Assembly (NCBI GenBank): GCA_025403435.1 | Contig: CM046348.1 | Span: forward strand, 32,084,147 to 32,148,146 | DNA: 64,000 nt | From: Artocarpus heterophyllus | Lineage: Eukaryota > Streptophyta > Magnoliopsida > Rosales > Moraceae | Direction of reading: 5' to 3' | Shown here: piece after piece, positions 34,653 to 47,242 of the stretch | Position numbering within the stretch: position 1 is the first letter of the stretch | Layout: each line of letters starts with the position of its first letter | Program-made: the position numbers and the translations under genes | Notes under the pieces: model-generated | Databases searched by the model: none | The model's input: the letters and a program-made list of their open reading frames with translations, nothing else | What the model was told of the DNA's origin: nothing

Positions 34653-37600
34653 GAATAAACAATACATAAGTTGTGTGGATCGGTCAAACACCATCCTATA
34701 AGAAGTTAAGTAGAGATTGATGAAGTAAAGTTGCTTCCACATACCCGAGAGATGTAAGTAACATCGCAAGGATATTAGAAAAGAATAAGACTGACAAAGT
34801 ACAGTCATTAATATACTGGGTTAAGAAATAGGAGATGAGAAGACTACAGAATGGTTCAAAATCTGAACCCCTATAATAGAGCTACGAAACTCCGATAGAG
34901 TAACCATAACAAAGAGAAACCAATAGGAATTTCTAAACAAGAGAATACAGTCCATCATATGACTCGCTGACATCTAGTCATCAATAGTCAAAGAGCCAGT
35001 TTAAGATAAGTAGGTAGATATGTTCTTTCAAGAACACAGTCTACTATGTCGGTAAATGACCTTTAGTCATCAACAAATAGAGAACTAATTTAAGACAAGT
35101 AGACAGAGATGTCCGCTTAAGATAGCAAATATAAGATTCTTAGCCGAAACAGTAAGCTTACACAATCCAGGCTACTCAGCTAAGAAGGCCATCTCAAATA
35201 GAAGTGGTCCCCCTCTAGTTAACGAAGTCTTTAGATGAGACAAGATTCTTGGAATAAGCAAGGTCAAAGACCTTAGAGTCAAACACTAAACCTTCACTAG
35301 AAACAGATGCTACGAAATACGGGCATAGGGATAATAAAAACCCTTTGACTAGCTAAGACGTGCCATATTGAGGAGCAATCCTCTAGAATTGGTGGTAGAG
35401 CATACTAATGAGAGTATTGCTCAACCTTTTAAGAAAAACTCGGTTATGTAGCTAATGGTCGGAGTAATCCTAAGTTATTTTCATAAAATATATATATAAG
35501 TATATATATATATAAGTGTGCTTAGCACGTAAAATAAGCCCAACCATGATATCAGCCTAATAGTAAAATTTTTGGGACTCTTGGTAAAAGACCTCCAAAG
35601 CTGAGACTACGAAGTTGTAGCAAGTCCCTCAAGAAACGATAAACATGACAGAGTAGTCTCCTTCAAGAGCATCGATGAGACCTCCTTAATAAGAGTATAG
35701 ATAGTAAGAATTAGAGAATTCATGATGTCTGGACAATATGATTAGTAAGTTTAAGAGTACGATGTCAAGGCTTGGGACGTAGCGGCGGTTTAAGGGCCAT
35801 TTATACGCCCCTCCCGATGCCAAATAAAAAGGTGCACTAATATTAAGATTAGAGATAATATGAGGGGAGGATGACACATATGGTGTCTACCAAGTAAAGT
35901 TGCGCATCTTAGGATAGTTTTATGGGCACGTCTCAACGTTAGGAATTACACATTAGACAAGTAAGGCTTGTCGCCCTTCCAATCGCAATAGAACCGATAG
36001 GATTTGTCATTTGATGAGTTAGAATATATCGTTAATATGTATACATATATAGCTATATTAACCAAACCCAAGATTAGATTGATACGGGTTAACACGTTAG
36101 AATTATTATGACACAGTAAGACACATACCTCGAGTAAGGTCATAAGAATAGATGTCCAGGCCAAATTGTTCGTCTAAAAGATAGATGACCATTAAAAAAA
36201 AAAATCGATAGATTTCTTTCTAATAAAATATTGTAGCCATCAAAACTAATGACCTATAAGTATACCCTTCATCACATCACATGAGCGTAGTATATTTTAA
36301 AAGGATGTTTTCGTTAATTTGATGTAAAATTACAACTTACGTTTTTCCAACGAATACACTTACTATAAGCTATTTTTATAATTTTCCTGAGTATAATATG
36401 AACTCTCTTGTTGTCATGAACCAATCAAGTTAAAGAATGTAATGGTCAAATGCTTGAGGAAGAAGTAAGTTCCAAGATAGGGACCATCCATGTTAAGTTA
36501 AGGGTTCTGACAGCTTGAGATCAATATTATACTAAAAGTTTTTATGGATTAAATAGGACCCATAAACAGCTTTTTCTTTTATTATAAACATGTTTAGGTC
36601 CTTACTCATGAGCACAAAATTTTGTCAAGTTTAAAATTTGATTTAAATTGTCAAAAAAAAATGTGTGTTTAACAAAGTATTATTACTATTTTCAACGAGT
36701 AAATAGAAGTTTATGAAATGTTTTGTTGAGACAAAAAAAAATATTTTTATTAAAATGGAAATGACCATTATATTTTAGAAAGTTATAAATATATATATGT
36801 ATATATATATACACACACACACAGACTTTCATAGAAATAGTAAGGAAGCATTAGAACGATATAGGACACTAAAGTGGCCTAAAAAGAAGAAACACATAGT
36901 CAACTATAGACACGAAGTTCACAAGTAGAGAAAGTTAAGACACATCATGAATGTTTCCACAGTGGAAACAAGGTTGATTAGAACCCCGAATGAGAGATAA
37001 GCGTTACGAAATTTAAAATACAGTAAGACGGCATATACATGATTTTGCCATTGAATAAGTTGAGATAGTTAAGGCTAGAATGACACGATTTTATATGAAA
37101 ATAGTTGCTCAAAAGAGTAGAATTTTAATCCCAAGGTGGGTAGAACATATGCTAGACCCTAATGAACCTTTTTACAGGTTAAAGGAGACAATGTAGTTTT
37201 GCTCCTTTAGAAGAGCATACCCCACTCAGTAGCATAAGATTTAGACCGAAAATTATTTCTTACCCATAAATGGGCCGTGAAAACCGTAAAACTACGTAAG
37301 TTTTTACGATATGCTACAATAGCATGTCCTAGATTCTAAAGTAAATACAAGTAAAGGGAATCGATAGTACGATTTCATACACTATAAGAATCTATTACCC
37401 CGATATGTCGCGATGGTATGTTAAAATGTCTAGAATAAGCCTGTCTAAGGAGAATTTATGGTACGATCTCCACAGGTTCGGGATATAATTCACCCCATTA
37501 TATAGTATCACCATGAGATTTTCTATTGGCAGAAAGATAAAATCCCCAATTTGCCTTTAAGAGACTAGAAGAAATTGTTAAAAGACAATAGTTTTGATTA

Positions 37601-38148
37601 GAAATCGTGAGAATGATTTAAATAATCAAGTATAACTTAGAAATTTCCCATGACCAATATAAAGGTCATGTGAGCAAAACCGAGAGAAACCCTACGAATA
37701 TGAAAAATAGGAATGAATTTCCTTTTTCTCGCACCTCGAGGAGAGGCAAGACAAGTTCAAGAGAGAGATTAAAGGACAAGCGTAAATGTTATGAACCCTT
37801 AGAAGTTTTAAAACAAGTAGATGAATATATTTTAGACAGCCATTATCACTAGTCAGGGATGACTAGGTAATAAAGACTTATAGATTAAGCAATAAAAAGA
37901 TAAATTTCCTGGCCAGACCCTATGTACCAGATCATGATCTGGAGACAGATACGCAACCTAACATGCGAAATAGAATAAGTATAAGTCGTGAAACAAGAGA
38001 AAGAATAGCTTCAAGAAAGCGAGGACAAATTTTCATATCAAGATTTTGGGGCAAAGTTGCCAAAAAGAAAGAAAACCCTATGAGATTAGGATACGAAGCC
38101 ATAGGATACCCCTAGTTTATCTCAATTTTCGAGGACGAAAATTTTATA
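33052..38148 (+). other. LARD interior, about 5.1 kb without retrotransposon genes
   Basis: No gag, protease, RT or integrase motif in any frame. The longest open frames (for example 34392-34808 on -) cross a TA repeat and show no family. A 40-codon frame at 33638-33760 (MPQKGKEAANSSQLNYQ) sits where gag would start and may be a gag remnant. Other contents are an imperfect duplication of about 115 bp (33950-34130, twice TTGCTAACAAAAG followed by CATGATATGAAAGTATGA), a (TA)n tract at 34620-34649, ATATAT runs near 35490 and 36789, and a second imperfect duplication near 34960-35100 around TCATCAA. Confidence 0.8.
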
Positions 38149-38160
38149 AGGTGGGTAGAT
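38149..38160 (+). other. LARD polypurine tract
   Basis: AAGGTGGGTAGA followed by T, directly before the 3' LTR. Confidence 0.8.
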
Positions 38161-41100
38161 TGTAATGACCGAAAAAATCCAGAAATTAATAAGGATAATT
38201 AATTGAGTATTTTTCCATCATTACTAAGCCAAGTACTTGAGAAAGTACAAGTTGAGCATTATTAACACGCAAATTTGAAGATTTTACTAGCCATAAGACC
38301 TTAGAAATAAATAATGTTGTGAATGCACAAATTTATGTGCTTTATTTTTGAAACATGTAACAATGTAATGTCATGATAGTACATTAAAATAATTAAAAAT
38401 AATTATTTAATGTGCTCAATTAAAAGTTTATGATTTATTGATTTCATGTACGAGCCAAAGAAATGACTTTTATAAGAATCTCAATTAGAATGTTTAAATT
38501 GGGATTACTTTGCAAAAAGTGGAATTTCCAACTTACTATGATGATGTGAAAAATTCCTACATGATAACAGTTCAGTAAAAAGAAACCCAGATCAATGGTG
38601 ATCATGAGCTCCATGCCATAATTTAGAAAATGGTGAGCACCAAGTTCAAGTATGCAAGATTTATGACATGTTTTACTAAGATTGATCTCGAAATTTATAG
38701 AGATCATAAAGTAAGATAAGAATTTTAAGAAAATTATAAAGATCATTGGAAGTTCAAGAATTTCAATATTTTGAATGTGTATGGTTAATTATTATACACA
38801 TTAATAATTACGTAAAGTTTATTATTATTATTGTAAAGACAATAATAATAATAACAATTGTCATAGTAATAGTAAAGAAGAAAAAGGGCGTTGATGGGGT
38901 CCACAAATGTTAATCTATTGCTAAGTTGTGGAACCATAAACAGCTCTTTACGAGAAATAGTTCAAGTTATATCCGTAAAGCACAAAATTGTGCTAAGTTG
39001 GGAATTTTAAATTAAATTGACTTTTAGATAGTCAATTTAATTTACAAAACTTTTACAAAATTACAACTATTGTTTTCATAATGAAATTTGAAGTTTACAA
39101 TATAAAAATTTCTAATGAGAAGTATATGTTATAAATTTTAAAGTTTTAAAAGTAAAATAATAAATAATAATAAAATAATTATATTGAGCAAAGTTTTGAA
39201 TACATAATATTCTTCTTGGAATTCATATACATGTATATATACATATATGTGTGTATACAGTTACAAAAATAGTTAATCATCTGTTTTGAAGACAAATGTT
39301 TCAAAGTTTACGGTTTCAAAATTTAATCACAAAATCCATACAGTATGGATAACGTTTATGAAAATGATTTTTATGACAGCATGAAGATGTTTATACGGCA
39401 GTGATACAACAAGAAAATTAAAATCATGTAATATTTTAAAGAATAAGAATATTACAATTTTAAAAAGTACAGTTATGTCTATAAAAATTTCAAGTTTACG
39501 GATCAAATTTGATCTATCCGACACAACACAGTTTAGACTGTGTAGATTCAAAGTTGTCTATAAATATGTGGATAAAAAAAAAAAGAAGGGCCAATCAGAT
39601 CAGCTCTCACACACACACACACTCTCTCTACTTTCTCTCTCTACTCTCTCTCTCCTCAAACTCAGTCCAAGATCCAACCTCCATTTTCGACACCTCCTAC
39701 ACCATCGGGAAGATCTCAAGAAGCTGAGTCCGACGGTGTGCCGTGCCACCCACAACTGCACCGGAGACGGCCACACACGCCGGTTGAAGCCGTAGAAAGA
39801 CGTCATCTTTTCGACGTGATTTCTCCTCCGTCCGACCTCCGATTGACACGATCTTGGTGTCAATGGACTCAGAACGAAGAGACAAAGAGAATGGCACCGA
39901 TCACCCAGCTCGATTTCAGCTGTAGCAAAATGACAGAGCTGCCCCATTCCTGTCGCCATGCCACCACCCAATCTTGCCGTCGTTGATCGACACCACCTGA
40001 ACCAAAAGAATCAAAGGGCGACGAGGAGTGAGAAGCACCTTCCAATTTCACGCCACAGCCGCCGCCTGTCGAAGATCGAAGACCGCCGCTAGCGCCACCG
40101 TCGCCGCCGTTCCTGACTACTAAGCCTCGAATTGGTTGGGGGAAAATGCTCAGAAGGTCAAGAGGAAGAAAATCAACTCCTCAATTTCACAAAACGGCCA
40201 CCGATTGCCGGAGATCCACGACTTGCTGCCTAACGCCACCGTGAGGAGGTCGAGCCGCCGTTCCTTGCCGTGTCGAGCCCCACCATTAGAGGGGAAACAC
40301 TCAGAGTGCTACGGGGAACAAAACCCCTAACTCAATTTCACGGTTGAACCGCCGGAGATAGGAGATCGGAGTCTCCACTTTTTGCCGCTGATTTGGAGCT
40401 TCGATCCGCATGGTTAGAGGCCAAATTGGGTAAAATTGACACCACCATTGGACTCAGAAGGGTCGAATTAGGGGGGGTAGGCTCAAGCTCAGCCCCCAAC
40501 GGAGCCAATCGCCGCCGGTCAATGCCGGTCAACGGCCACTTTGGGTTTTCGTGATCTGGACCTCCGATCGACGATCCGAGACTGCCTCCCGACTCGTTTC
40601 GACGCTCTGAACGTGATGGTGACCTCCGTTTGAGCTAATTCTATGCCGATGAAAATCATCTGGTACCGACTGCACGTGGATAGAGGCAACTCAGACTGCA
40701 GTAACAGAGTCCAGAATGATGTTTTCAACAATAATAAATCTCTATGGATCATTCCTAGCCATCCACAATGGTCCGAGGAGCACTGTTGAGAATGCAGCAT
40801 AGACTGTGGATACAACGAGATGCAACTGGACTCGCACAGCTCGGAGTCCAGGTAAGTAGGAATCTCGCCTACAGTATGAATAGTTTTAAAAATAGATTAA
40901 TTTTAAATATTTTCATAAAATTTTTGAAAATGCATGATCAGTGATTTATTACACTGTTATAAGTTATGATGTGATATGCTATGTTATGAAATGATATGAA
41001 ATGCTATAATGATGATGATAATATGATTAATGTGTGATGTATGCAATATTTAAATTATATTGTTTAATCACCTTCAAGTCAAGTATGAAAATGATTTATG

Positions 41101-42637
41101 ATTCATGTATGATTATGATTTACGATTCATGAATTACGAAATTGTGATGTTATGTAGTGATAAGTCATACTGCATACACACAATAAGACAAGTGAAACTT
41201 ATGAGACAAGTTAAGGGTGTCGTACCAACCTCCCGACTCACAGGGAGGCTCCATGTTAAAGAAATGAATGATCTTGGTGTCGTTGGGACCTCGCGAACCC
41301 TAACTTCCCAAGACTCGCGCGCAACCGGTACGAACACTCGGGCCTAAAGTAAGAAGATAAGGTACAATTAAATAATTAAGCATAAATTAAGTTGATAAGC
41401 AAGCATAAAATGCTCATGCATATTTTTATTAAAATGATTTTTAATTATGTTTTGCGAGGTTAATTTCCTACTTGCTGAGCGAAAGCTCATTTAAGTATGT
41501 TCATGCTGTAGGTAAGAAAACCTGTCAGTGACACTTGATGGGCAGTGGTGAGCGGCGGACGAATGGTGAAGATGGGAATGGATACCGCTCACGCAATGTA
41601 ATATTTTCGCATTAGTATTTTACAAATTTATGCATGTTTTATTTTACGAAATTTCGTATACTTACACTTTACGAAAATTTATGTGCATATGAATAAGTAA
41701 ATAATTTATGTAATTATGTTTTAAAAACCGAGCTTGTGATTACGCAACCTTGGTCTAGAGGATTTCAAAGTTTAAAGATGTTGCAATAAACGATGCAACA
41801 AATGCACGAAATTTATAGGAAAGAAAATTATAAGTTTATCTAAAATTACAAAGGATTGTTGGAGTTTTACATTAAGTTAAGAAATGAATTTTATGAATAT
41901 GTTTCTATGAAATTATTATGAAAGTTTTAAAGAAAAGCTTTAAGAAATTAATATCTTAAACTTAAAGGTTAAGTTATAAGAAATCATGTTTTGTTTAGTT
42001 TAAGAAGGTTTACCTTTACGAAAATAATATGATATTTCTAAGATGTTAAAATTATAAACAACAATATATAATAATTGCTAAGAAAGTTTTAGAGAGCATT
42101 TAAATGAGATTTTATTTTAATATTTAATTTAAAATTGTCTTGAAAATAGTTTTATCTATTGAGAATTGTCTTTAAAGTAATACTTGCTAAATAATTACTC
42201 TTATGTTTTAAAAGGAAAAGTTCAAGAAAATTACTATGGTTATATTTTAAGAAATTAACGTTATGAATTATGTCAAGGATCATGCTTTTGGAAATTATAA
42301 CTATGTTAAGACGTAATGCTTATTATTACGTTATTATCACGTTTGAGAATTTTATATATTACGTTAGGTTTACGCAATGAAGTTTTGAGAAATGATTATT
42401 ATATCTTTTAAGGTTATATGTTAAGAATTCTTTATCAATAAGAATTCGTTTGTTATTAAGATTTGAAAAATAGTTATTACTTCCTTTAAGGTTCTATGTT
42501 AAGGATTCCTCAGTAAGAATCCATATATATATTGGAAAAAAAAAATATCACGAATTTCTCTACCTTAATTGTAAGTAAGTATATGTTTATGATGATGTTT
42601 AAGTTAAGTGACGGCCACGTAAGAGCGGGTCGTCACA
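38161..42637 (+). repeat. LARD 3' LTR (4477 bp)
   Basis: Near-identical partner of 28570-33034, with TATA at 39559-39566, a GC-rich island at about 39590-40851 and a donor CAG|GTAAGT at 40852-40857. Differences include loss of a segment of about 12-20 bp near 40090 and an extra AAGCATAAATTAAGTTGAT-type stretch near 41385. Confidence 0.93.
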
Positions 42638-43450
42638 TACTCAGAGTATGTCAAAGGCCTTTTTCAAATCTTACAGGTGGGTTGTTACTTTTAAACTCTT
42701 GACAAGCATATCATTGTCATAAACCATCATGGTTTTCCTTATCTGCTTAGCAAACATTTTGTTCACCAGCCTTTAATATGTTGCTCTGATATTTTTTAAT
42801 CTGAACAGCATACTTCTATAGCAGAAAAGGCTTTTTTCTATCATAAAAACCGGTCTTGATCTGATCTAGCTCGTGTATGTAAATTTAATTGTACCCAAAA
42901 TACACATCAATAAAGCTAAGTAATTTATGCCCTGCTATTGCATCCATAAGCAGATCAATTTGTGGGAGTGGGAAACAATCCTTCAGACAAGCTTTATTCA
43001 GGTCTTTGTAATCGATAAGAGCTCTCCACTTCCTATGTAGCTTTCTCAGTAGGACTACATTTTTTTAGATTGTGTGCCTCTTTAATCATATTTGCATCAA
43101 GCAACTTCTCTACCTCTTCATTAATTGCTATATAACACTCTGGATTAAAGGCACGTCACTTTTGGTCCTTTGGCCTGTAAGAAGGATCTACATTTAATCG
43201 GTGTACTATGATGCTTGGGTCAATCCTAGGCATATCCTCATGGATCCAAAAGAAAATGTCCTTGTATTCCCAAAGAAATGCTATGAGTTGTTCCTATAAT
43301 GGTGGAGGTAGCTTTGACCCTATCCAAAGTGTCTTTTTCGATTGGGATTCATCTAATGGGATTGATTCCAGTTCTTCTACCAATTCTACCCACTTTACAC
43401 GCTCTTCACGTGGATCAAGCTCTCCAAAGTTTTGTACATAATTTATATCA
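42638..43450 (-). pseudogene. pol: Tat-type RT, N-terminal part
   Basis: On - near 43010-42850 the RT fingers and palm read LIDYKDLNKACLKDCFPLPQ, DLLMDAIAGHKLLSFIDVYF, then GYN, the usual YTDLNKACPKDSFPLP and SFMDAYSGYNQ region. Many stops. The RT is split by the LARD at 42637 and resumes at 28569, the two sides joining through the TACTC duplication. Confidence 0.85.
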
Positions 43451-43499
43451 CCTGGCAATTTTGCATGTAAGTCCTCGTCTATCTAGTAGATTGTTGAAA

Positions 43500-43990
43500 C
43501 CATCTCTTTCCCTTCTAACTCGATCTTCCCATTGGTTGCTTTAACATAGCAAATCCAAGCTTCTTTCTAACTTTCGATCACCATTCCAACGCCATTGTTC
43601 ATCGGGAATTTCATTTTTAGATGGTACGTCGAGATTATCGCCCTCATGGCATTTGGAGTTGGTTGCCCAATGATAGCATCGTAAGTATATGGTTGATCTA
43701 CTACCAAAAAGTTCAACATTCTGGTTGTTTAAGCATCCCTATACCCATTGTTACTGAAAGTGTTATCATCCCCTCAGAATGAACATAGTCCCTAGTGAAT
43801 CCATGAAGCAAAGTCTTGATAGGGGTCAGCTTTACTCCTCTCAGATTAATCTTAGTCAATACATCCTTGAATAATATGTCAGTTGAACTCCCATTGTCCA
43901 TCAAAATCTGGTGGACTTGATTATTCGCTATCCGCAAAGACACAACTATGGCATCATTGTGATGATGGAGTAACTTTTATGTTTCTTCCT
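43500..43990 (-). pseudogene. pol: Tat-type aspartic protease
   Basis: The open segment at 43943-43713 reads RIANNQVHQILMDNGSSTDI, with the D-x-GSS active site of this lineage (MDNGSS in place of DTGAS), then LLHGFTRDYVHSEGMITLSV. Downstream near 43600 (AMRAIIS, NNGVGM-type words) links it to RT. Single stops at the edges. Confidence 0.85.
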
Positions 43991-44049
43991 TGGCGAAGGT
44001 TATCACTACGTTCTCCATCCTTGAAAACTTGGCTACATGCTTAGTCATG

Positions 44050-45743
44050 TTGACGTAATGGCCATTCTCAATACCCTTAACTTCTCTTGCACATTGCTTT
44101 GATGCTCATACAAAATCTTTAGTCTCCGGTCCTCTAAAGATTGTCCTAACATCATTTAATTCTGTTTGAGTTATTCCCACCTTGCATAACTATTGCCTAA
44201 CGTGTTGTTGGTAGCACTATTCTTCTTTTTGCTATCACCCTCTCCATGAATTCTTGCAATCTCCCTTGATGGATGAGTGCTTCTATCTACACTTTAAGTT
44301 AAAAGCAGCTTGAGGTATAGTGGTCATGATCTTTGTGGAAATGACAACACTTGGGTTTTTCCCTTTTATTAAGGTCTCCTTTTATTGGTGTTGGGGGAGT
44401 CAAAAAATTCCTATGCTGAATTGACCTTGCGATCTTTGCCATAGTTGTATTTAATAGAGTGTAATTCTTCCCTATATCTAGTGGTATGTAAGCTTCACAG
44501 ATAGCAGCTACTGCATCGCTATTTATGTAACCCTCTATTCAATTCATTTCCTAGCTAAAATGTTCAATGTTACTTTTCAGAGACTCATCACTTCCCTATT
44601 TAAGAGAGTATAGTAAAACCTAGTTTCTTGCAGACCTTTGGCATTACAAAACATCCTACAAATTGTTGCTTCAACTGGTTAAATGAACTAATTAACCTTC
44701 GGTGTAGCTATTGGCGCCATTGAAGCCTCGGATCAGTCAAAGTTAAAAAGAATGCTTTGCACATTTATGCTTGGGTTGCTTCATGAATTCTCATCCATGT
44801 GTTATATCCATGTATGTGGCCGCTGGAGTTATCTTTCCTATCAAATTGCTTGAGAGGAATCATCTTAAAGTCTGCTAGGAATTCTTCCTCCATGATATCC
44901 TCAGTGAAAGGTGGCTCAATCTCATTTAATATGTCTTTGATACCTTCCAATGAATTCTGATTGGCTTCTAAGTCATCCATCCATCTTTATATTCTCTCAA
45001 GCTATTGCTCAAGCTATTCCTCATGAGGGTTTTGATAGGACTGACTTACATGCCTTTGGTTGTTACAACTTTGGTTTGCATCATTTATTCTGCTCCAAGT
45101 TGGTTTGATTGCCTCACCATTCCTCCTGTTCAAATTTTGTGTGAAATTTTCGTTTTGATTATTCCAAGGTTTGGGTGCATGGCACTACGCATCGCATCCT
45201 GCATTGAGTTGATTATGAAGATCTGCAATAGTGTATCGTGCATTGAGTCGATCACAATGATCTATAATAGTGTAATTCTCAGATTCTTGAGGTGTCCAAG
45301 TGATATCCATTTCTTCGATATTTCCATCTCGAGTTGCATATATCCTGTCAAACACAGATGTTCTTGTTCTTTCAATTTGATCCCAATGACTCTCGCTTCT
45401 TGATAAAGCATTTGGTTGCCTACATGCTTGACATGTATACGGCTCAGGTGAGTTCCTTTGCCATCCCATTTTGGGTTAGCCCTCTTCCTCGTTCTATCAG
45501 CTTTGACCACTCTTCCTTGCACCTCGTGAATTCAACGAGGCTCCTTGCTAGTTGTTAGGTTGATGAGATTTCCTAAAGGTTGTGACTAGCTCAGTCACTA
45601 GCTCGGACAGTATGTCCAAGCGTGTTTTAAACCTATCATTACGTGCTAGTTGACATGGCTGACGAGAGACCTTTCCTCCCCAGCTAATGCTAGCCCCCTT
45701 GTTGCTTGTCTGCCTTCAGTGTGAGCCCAATCAGCACCTAATG
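44050..45743 (-). pseudogene. gag: Tat-type gag, decayed
   Basis: On -, 44980-44765 reads IEPPFTEDIMEEEFLADFKM, FDRKDNSSGHIHGYNTWMRI, the start of Tat-type retrotransposon gag. Near 44340 HFHKDHDHYTSSCF is the degenerate zinc knuckle-like part. An N-terminal stretch (45522-45185) is open in two overlapping frames. Frequent stops and shifts prevent a single reading. The 5' end of this element is not found; an Athila-like LTR begins at 45744. Confidence 0.75.
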
Positions 45744-47224
45744 TGTTTATAGGATTTCGATGGGACTAGCAAAATTAAAAACTTGCTAAATTATAGTATA
45801 GTCTTTTATTGAGTAAAATGTTGAGCAAGAGTTTTTCTGGCAAGAGAACAAGGCCTAATCAATTAGTTATTAACACTAAAAGCCTAAAAATTAAACTAAA
45901 CATAAGATGGGGGCCTTTGGATTTTTAACTAAATTACTAATATAAAGTAGAAATAAATAAATGAAATATTACAAAGTAATTATAATAAAAACTGGTTAAA
46001 GGATCCTCCACCACCACTAAATGCAGATAATCATAAAATTATTTCCAAATTTTCTATTGAAACTACCAACTGTAGAAAACAATAAGCTCTACTATCATAA
46101 TCTTTTCTTACTATATAGATTTAATAAGACAAGCATTCTATTAAACCTCTTTCCATTAGACAATCAAAGAAAAAACTCACTAAGTTTAATCTAAAGGAAG
46201 TATTACGTTGAGAAAGATAGGTTGATCTAGGAAACGAATACGCAAAAGTTGGGCTCATTTAACCTATGTTGTAATCCATATTCAATCATATGAAAACTTG
46301 ACCATGACAATGACCACAATTTGCTATTAATGATTAAAACAACAAAACAATTACGAATCATGTATTCCAATCGAGCAATAGACAATTCTTAAATCATATT
46401 TAGCTATACACCTAAATATAATAAGAAAATAATTATCAAACATTAATCATAGTAAAATACAAACAATCTAAAATGAAAAATTGGAAATAATTCATATAAT
46501 TCCTACATAATTAAGTTTAGAGTTTAGAAATCTTCCCTAACCAAACTAAAAGATAATTTAACATAATTACAATGAAAAAGAGAAAAAGAGTAAGAGGCAA
46601 GAACGGATTTGGAGTCAGAAAGCCTTGGCTTCCACCATAGCTCTCTCCCATTTCTCCTTCTCCTCCTCCTTTGCTACTCGAAAATCTAAAAATGGGAGTC
46701 CAAAAATGTCTCCCCCTTTGATCTATAATGAGGTTTGTATAGTTCTAGGGTTTTCATGGGATGGGAAAGAAACAACGCTGTTGTGTAAAAAACTAATAAT
46801 AATAAAGCTAAAAAGGCGAGAGCGCAGCCATACGGAATTTTTTCTCGTGGGGGCACAAAATGGCAGAACATCCTTGCAATCACATGAAAATTTGGCGCCG
46901 CCATGACATTTTCTCGCAAGGCATGGAATTTTTGTGCTAGGGTGCCATGGTTCTATCCTTTGGTGTAGCAGCATGGGAAAATTGGCATTGGGATGCCATC
47001 GTAGCTGTTTCAAATGGCCAAATTATTCTCTCGGTTTCCTCCCCAACTTCGATCCTTGACTCCAAAATGCATTCACGTCAATGGTTTTAGCTCCAAAACA
47101 TTTATTATCACACAAATCACTTACAAAACATAAAAATACAATAAGAACACAATAAAACAAAGAACTAACAAATAAAACAAATGGAAGAATGATATGAAAA
47201 AAAATGAAAAATTATACGCTATCA
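45744..47224 (-). repeat. Athila-like 3' LTR (about 1.48 kb)
   Basis: Plus-strand edge TGTTTATAGGATTTCG and other edge CGCTATCA, so on - TGATAGCG...ACA. Shares long blocks with 50381-51690, for example the CTCTCTCCCATTTCTCCTTC region (46640 against 51281) and GGTGCCATGGTTCTATCCTTT (46940 against 51629). Confidence 0.75.
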
Positions 47225-47242
47225 AATTCCCCCACACTTATC
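47225..47242 (-). other. Athila-like polypurine tract
   Basis: On - the strand reads AAGTGTGGGGGAATT directly before TGATAGCG, the start of the 3' LTR. Confidence 0.75.

Larger units (their letters stand above)
28570..42637 (+). mobile_element. LARD-like non-autonomous LTR element, 14,068 bp, TSD TACTC
   Basis: LTRs at 28570-33034 (4465 bp) and 38161-42637 (4477 bp) start TGTAATGACC and end GGGTCG(T/C)(T/C)ACA. Perfect TACTC repeats lie at 28565-28569 and 42638-42642. A PBS follows the first LTR (33037) and a purine tract precedes the second (38149). The 5126-bp interior has no gag or pol. This fits the LARD definition: long LTRs, an undegraded frame of cis signals, no proteins. The LTRs are very similar by eye, so insertion is fairly recent. 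It splits the RT of a Tat-type element. Lineage is likely Ty3/gypsy from the ends and PBS (inference). Confidence 0.92.

Noticed and set aside
34392..34808. 138-codon frame on - in the LARD interior
   Set aside because: It crosses a (TA)n tract (YIYIYIY) and has no motif. I treat it as chance.
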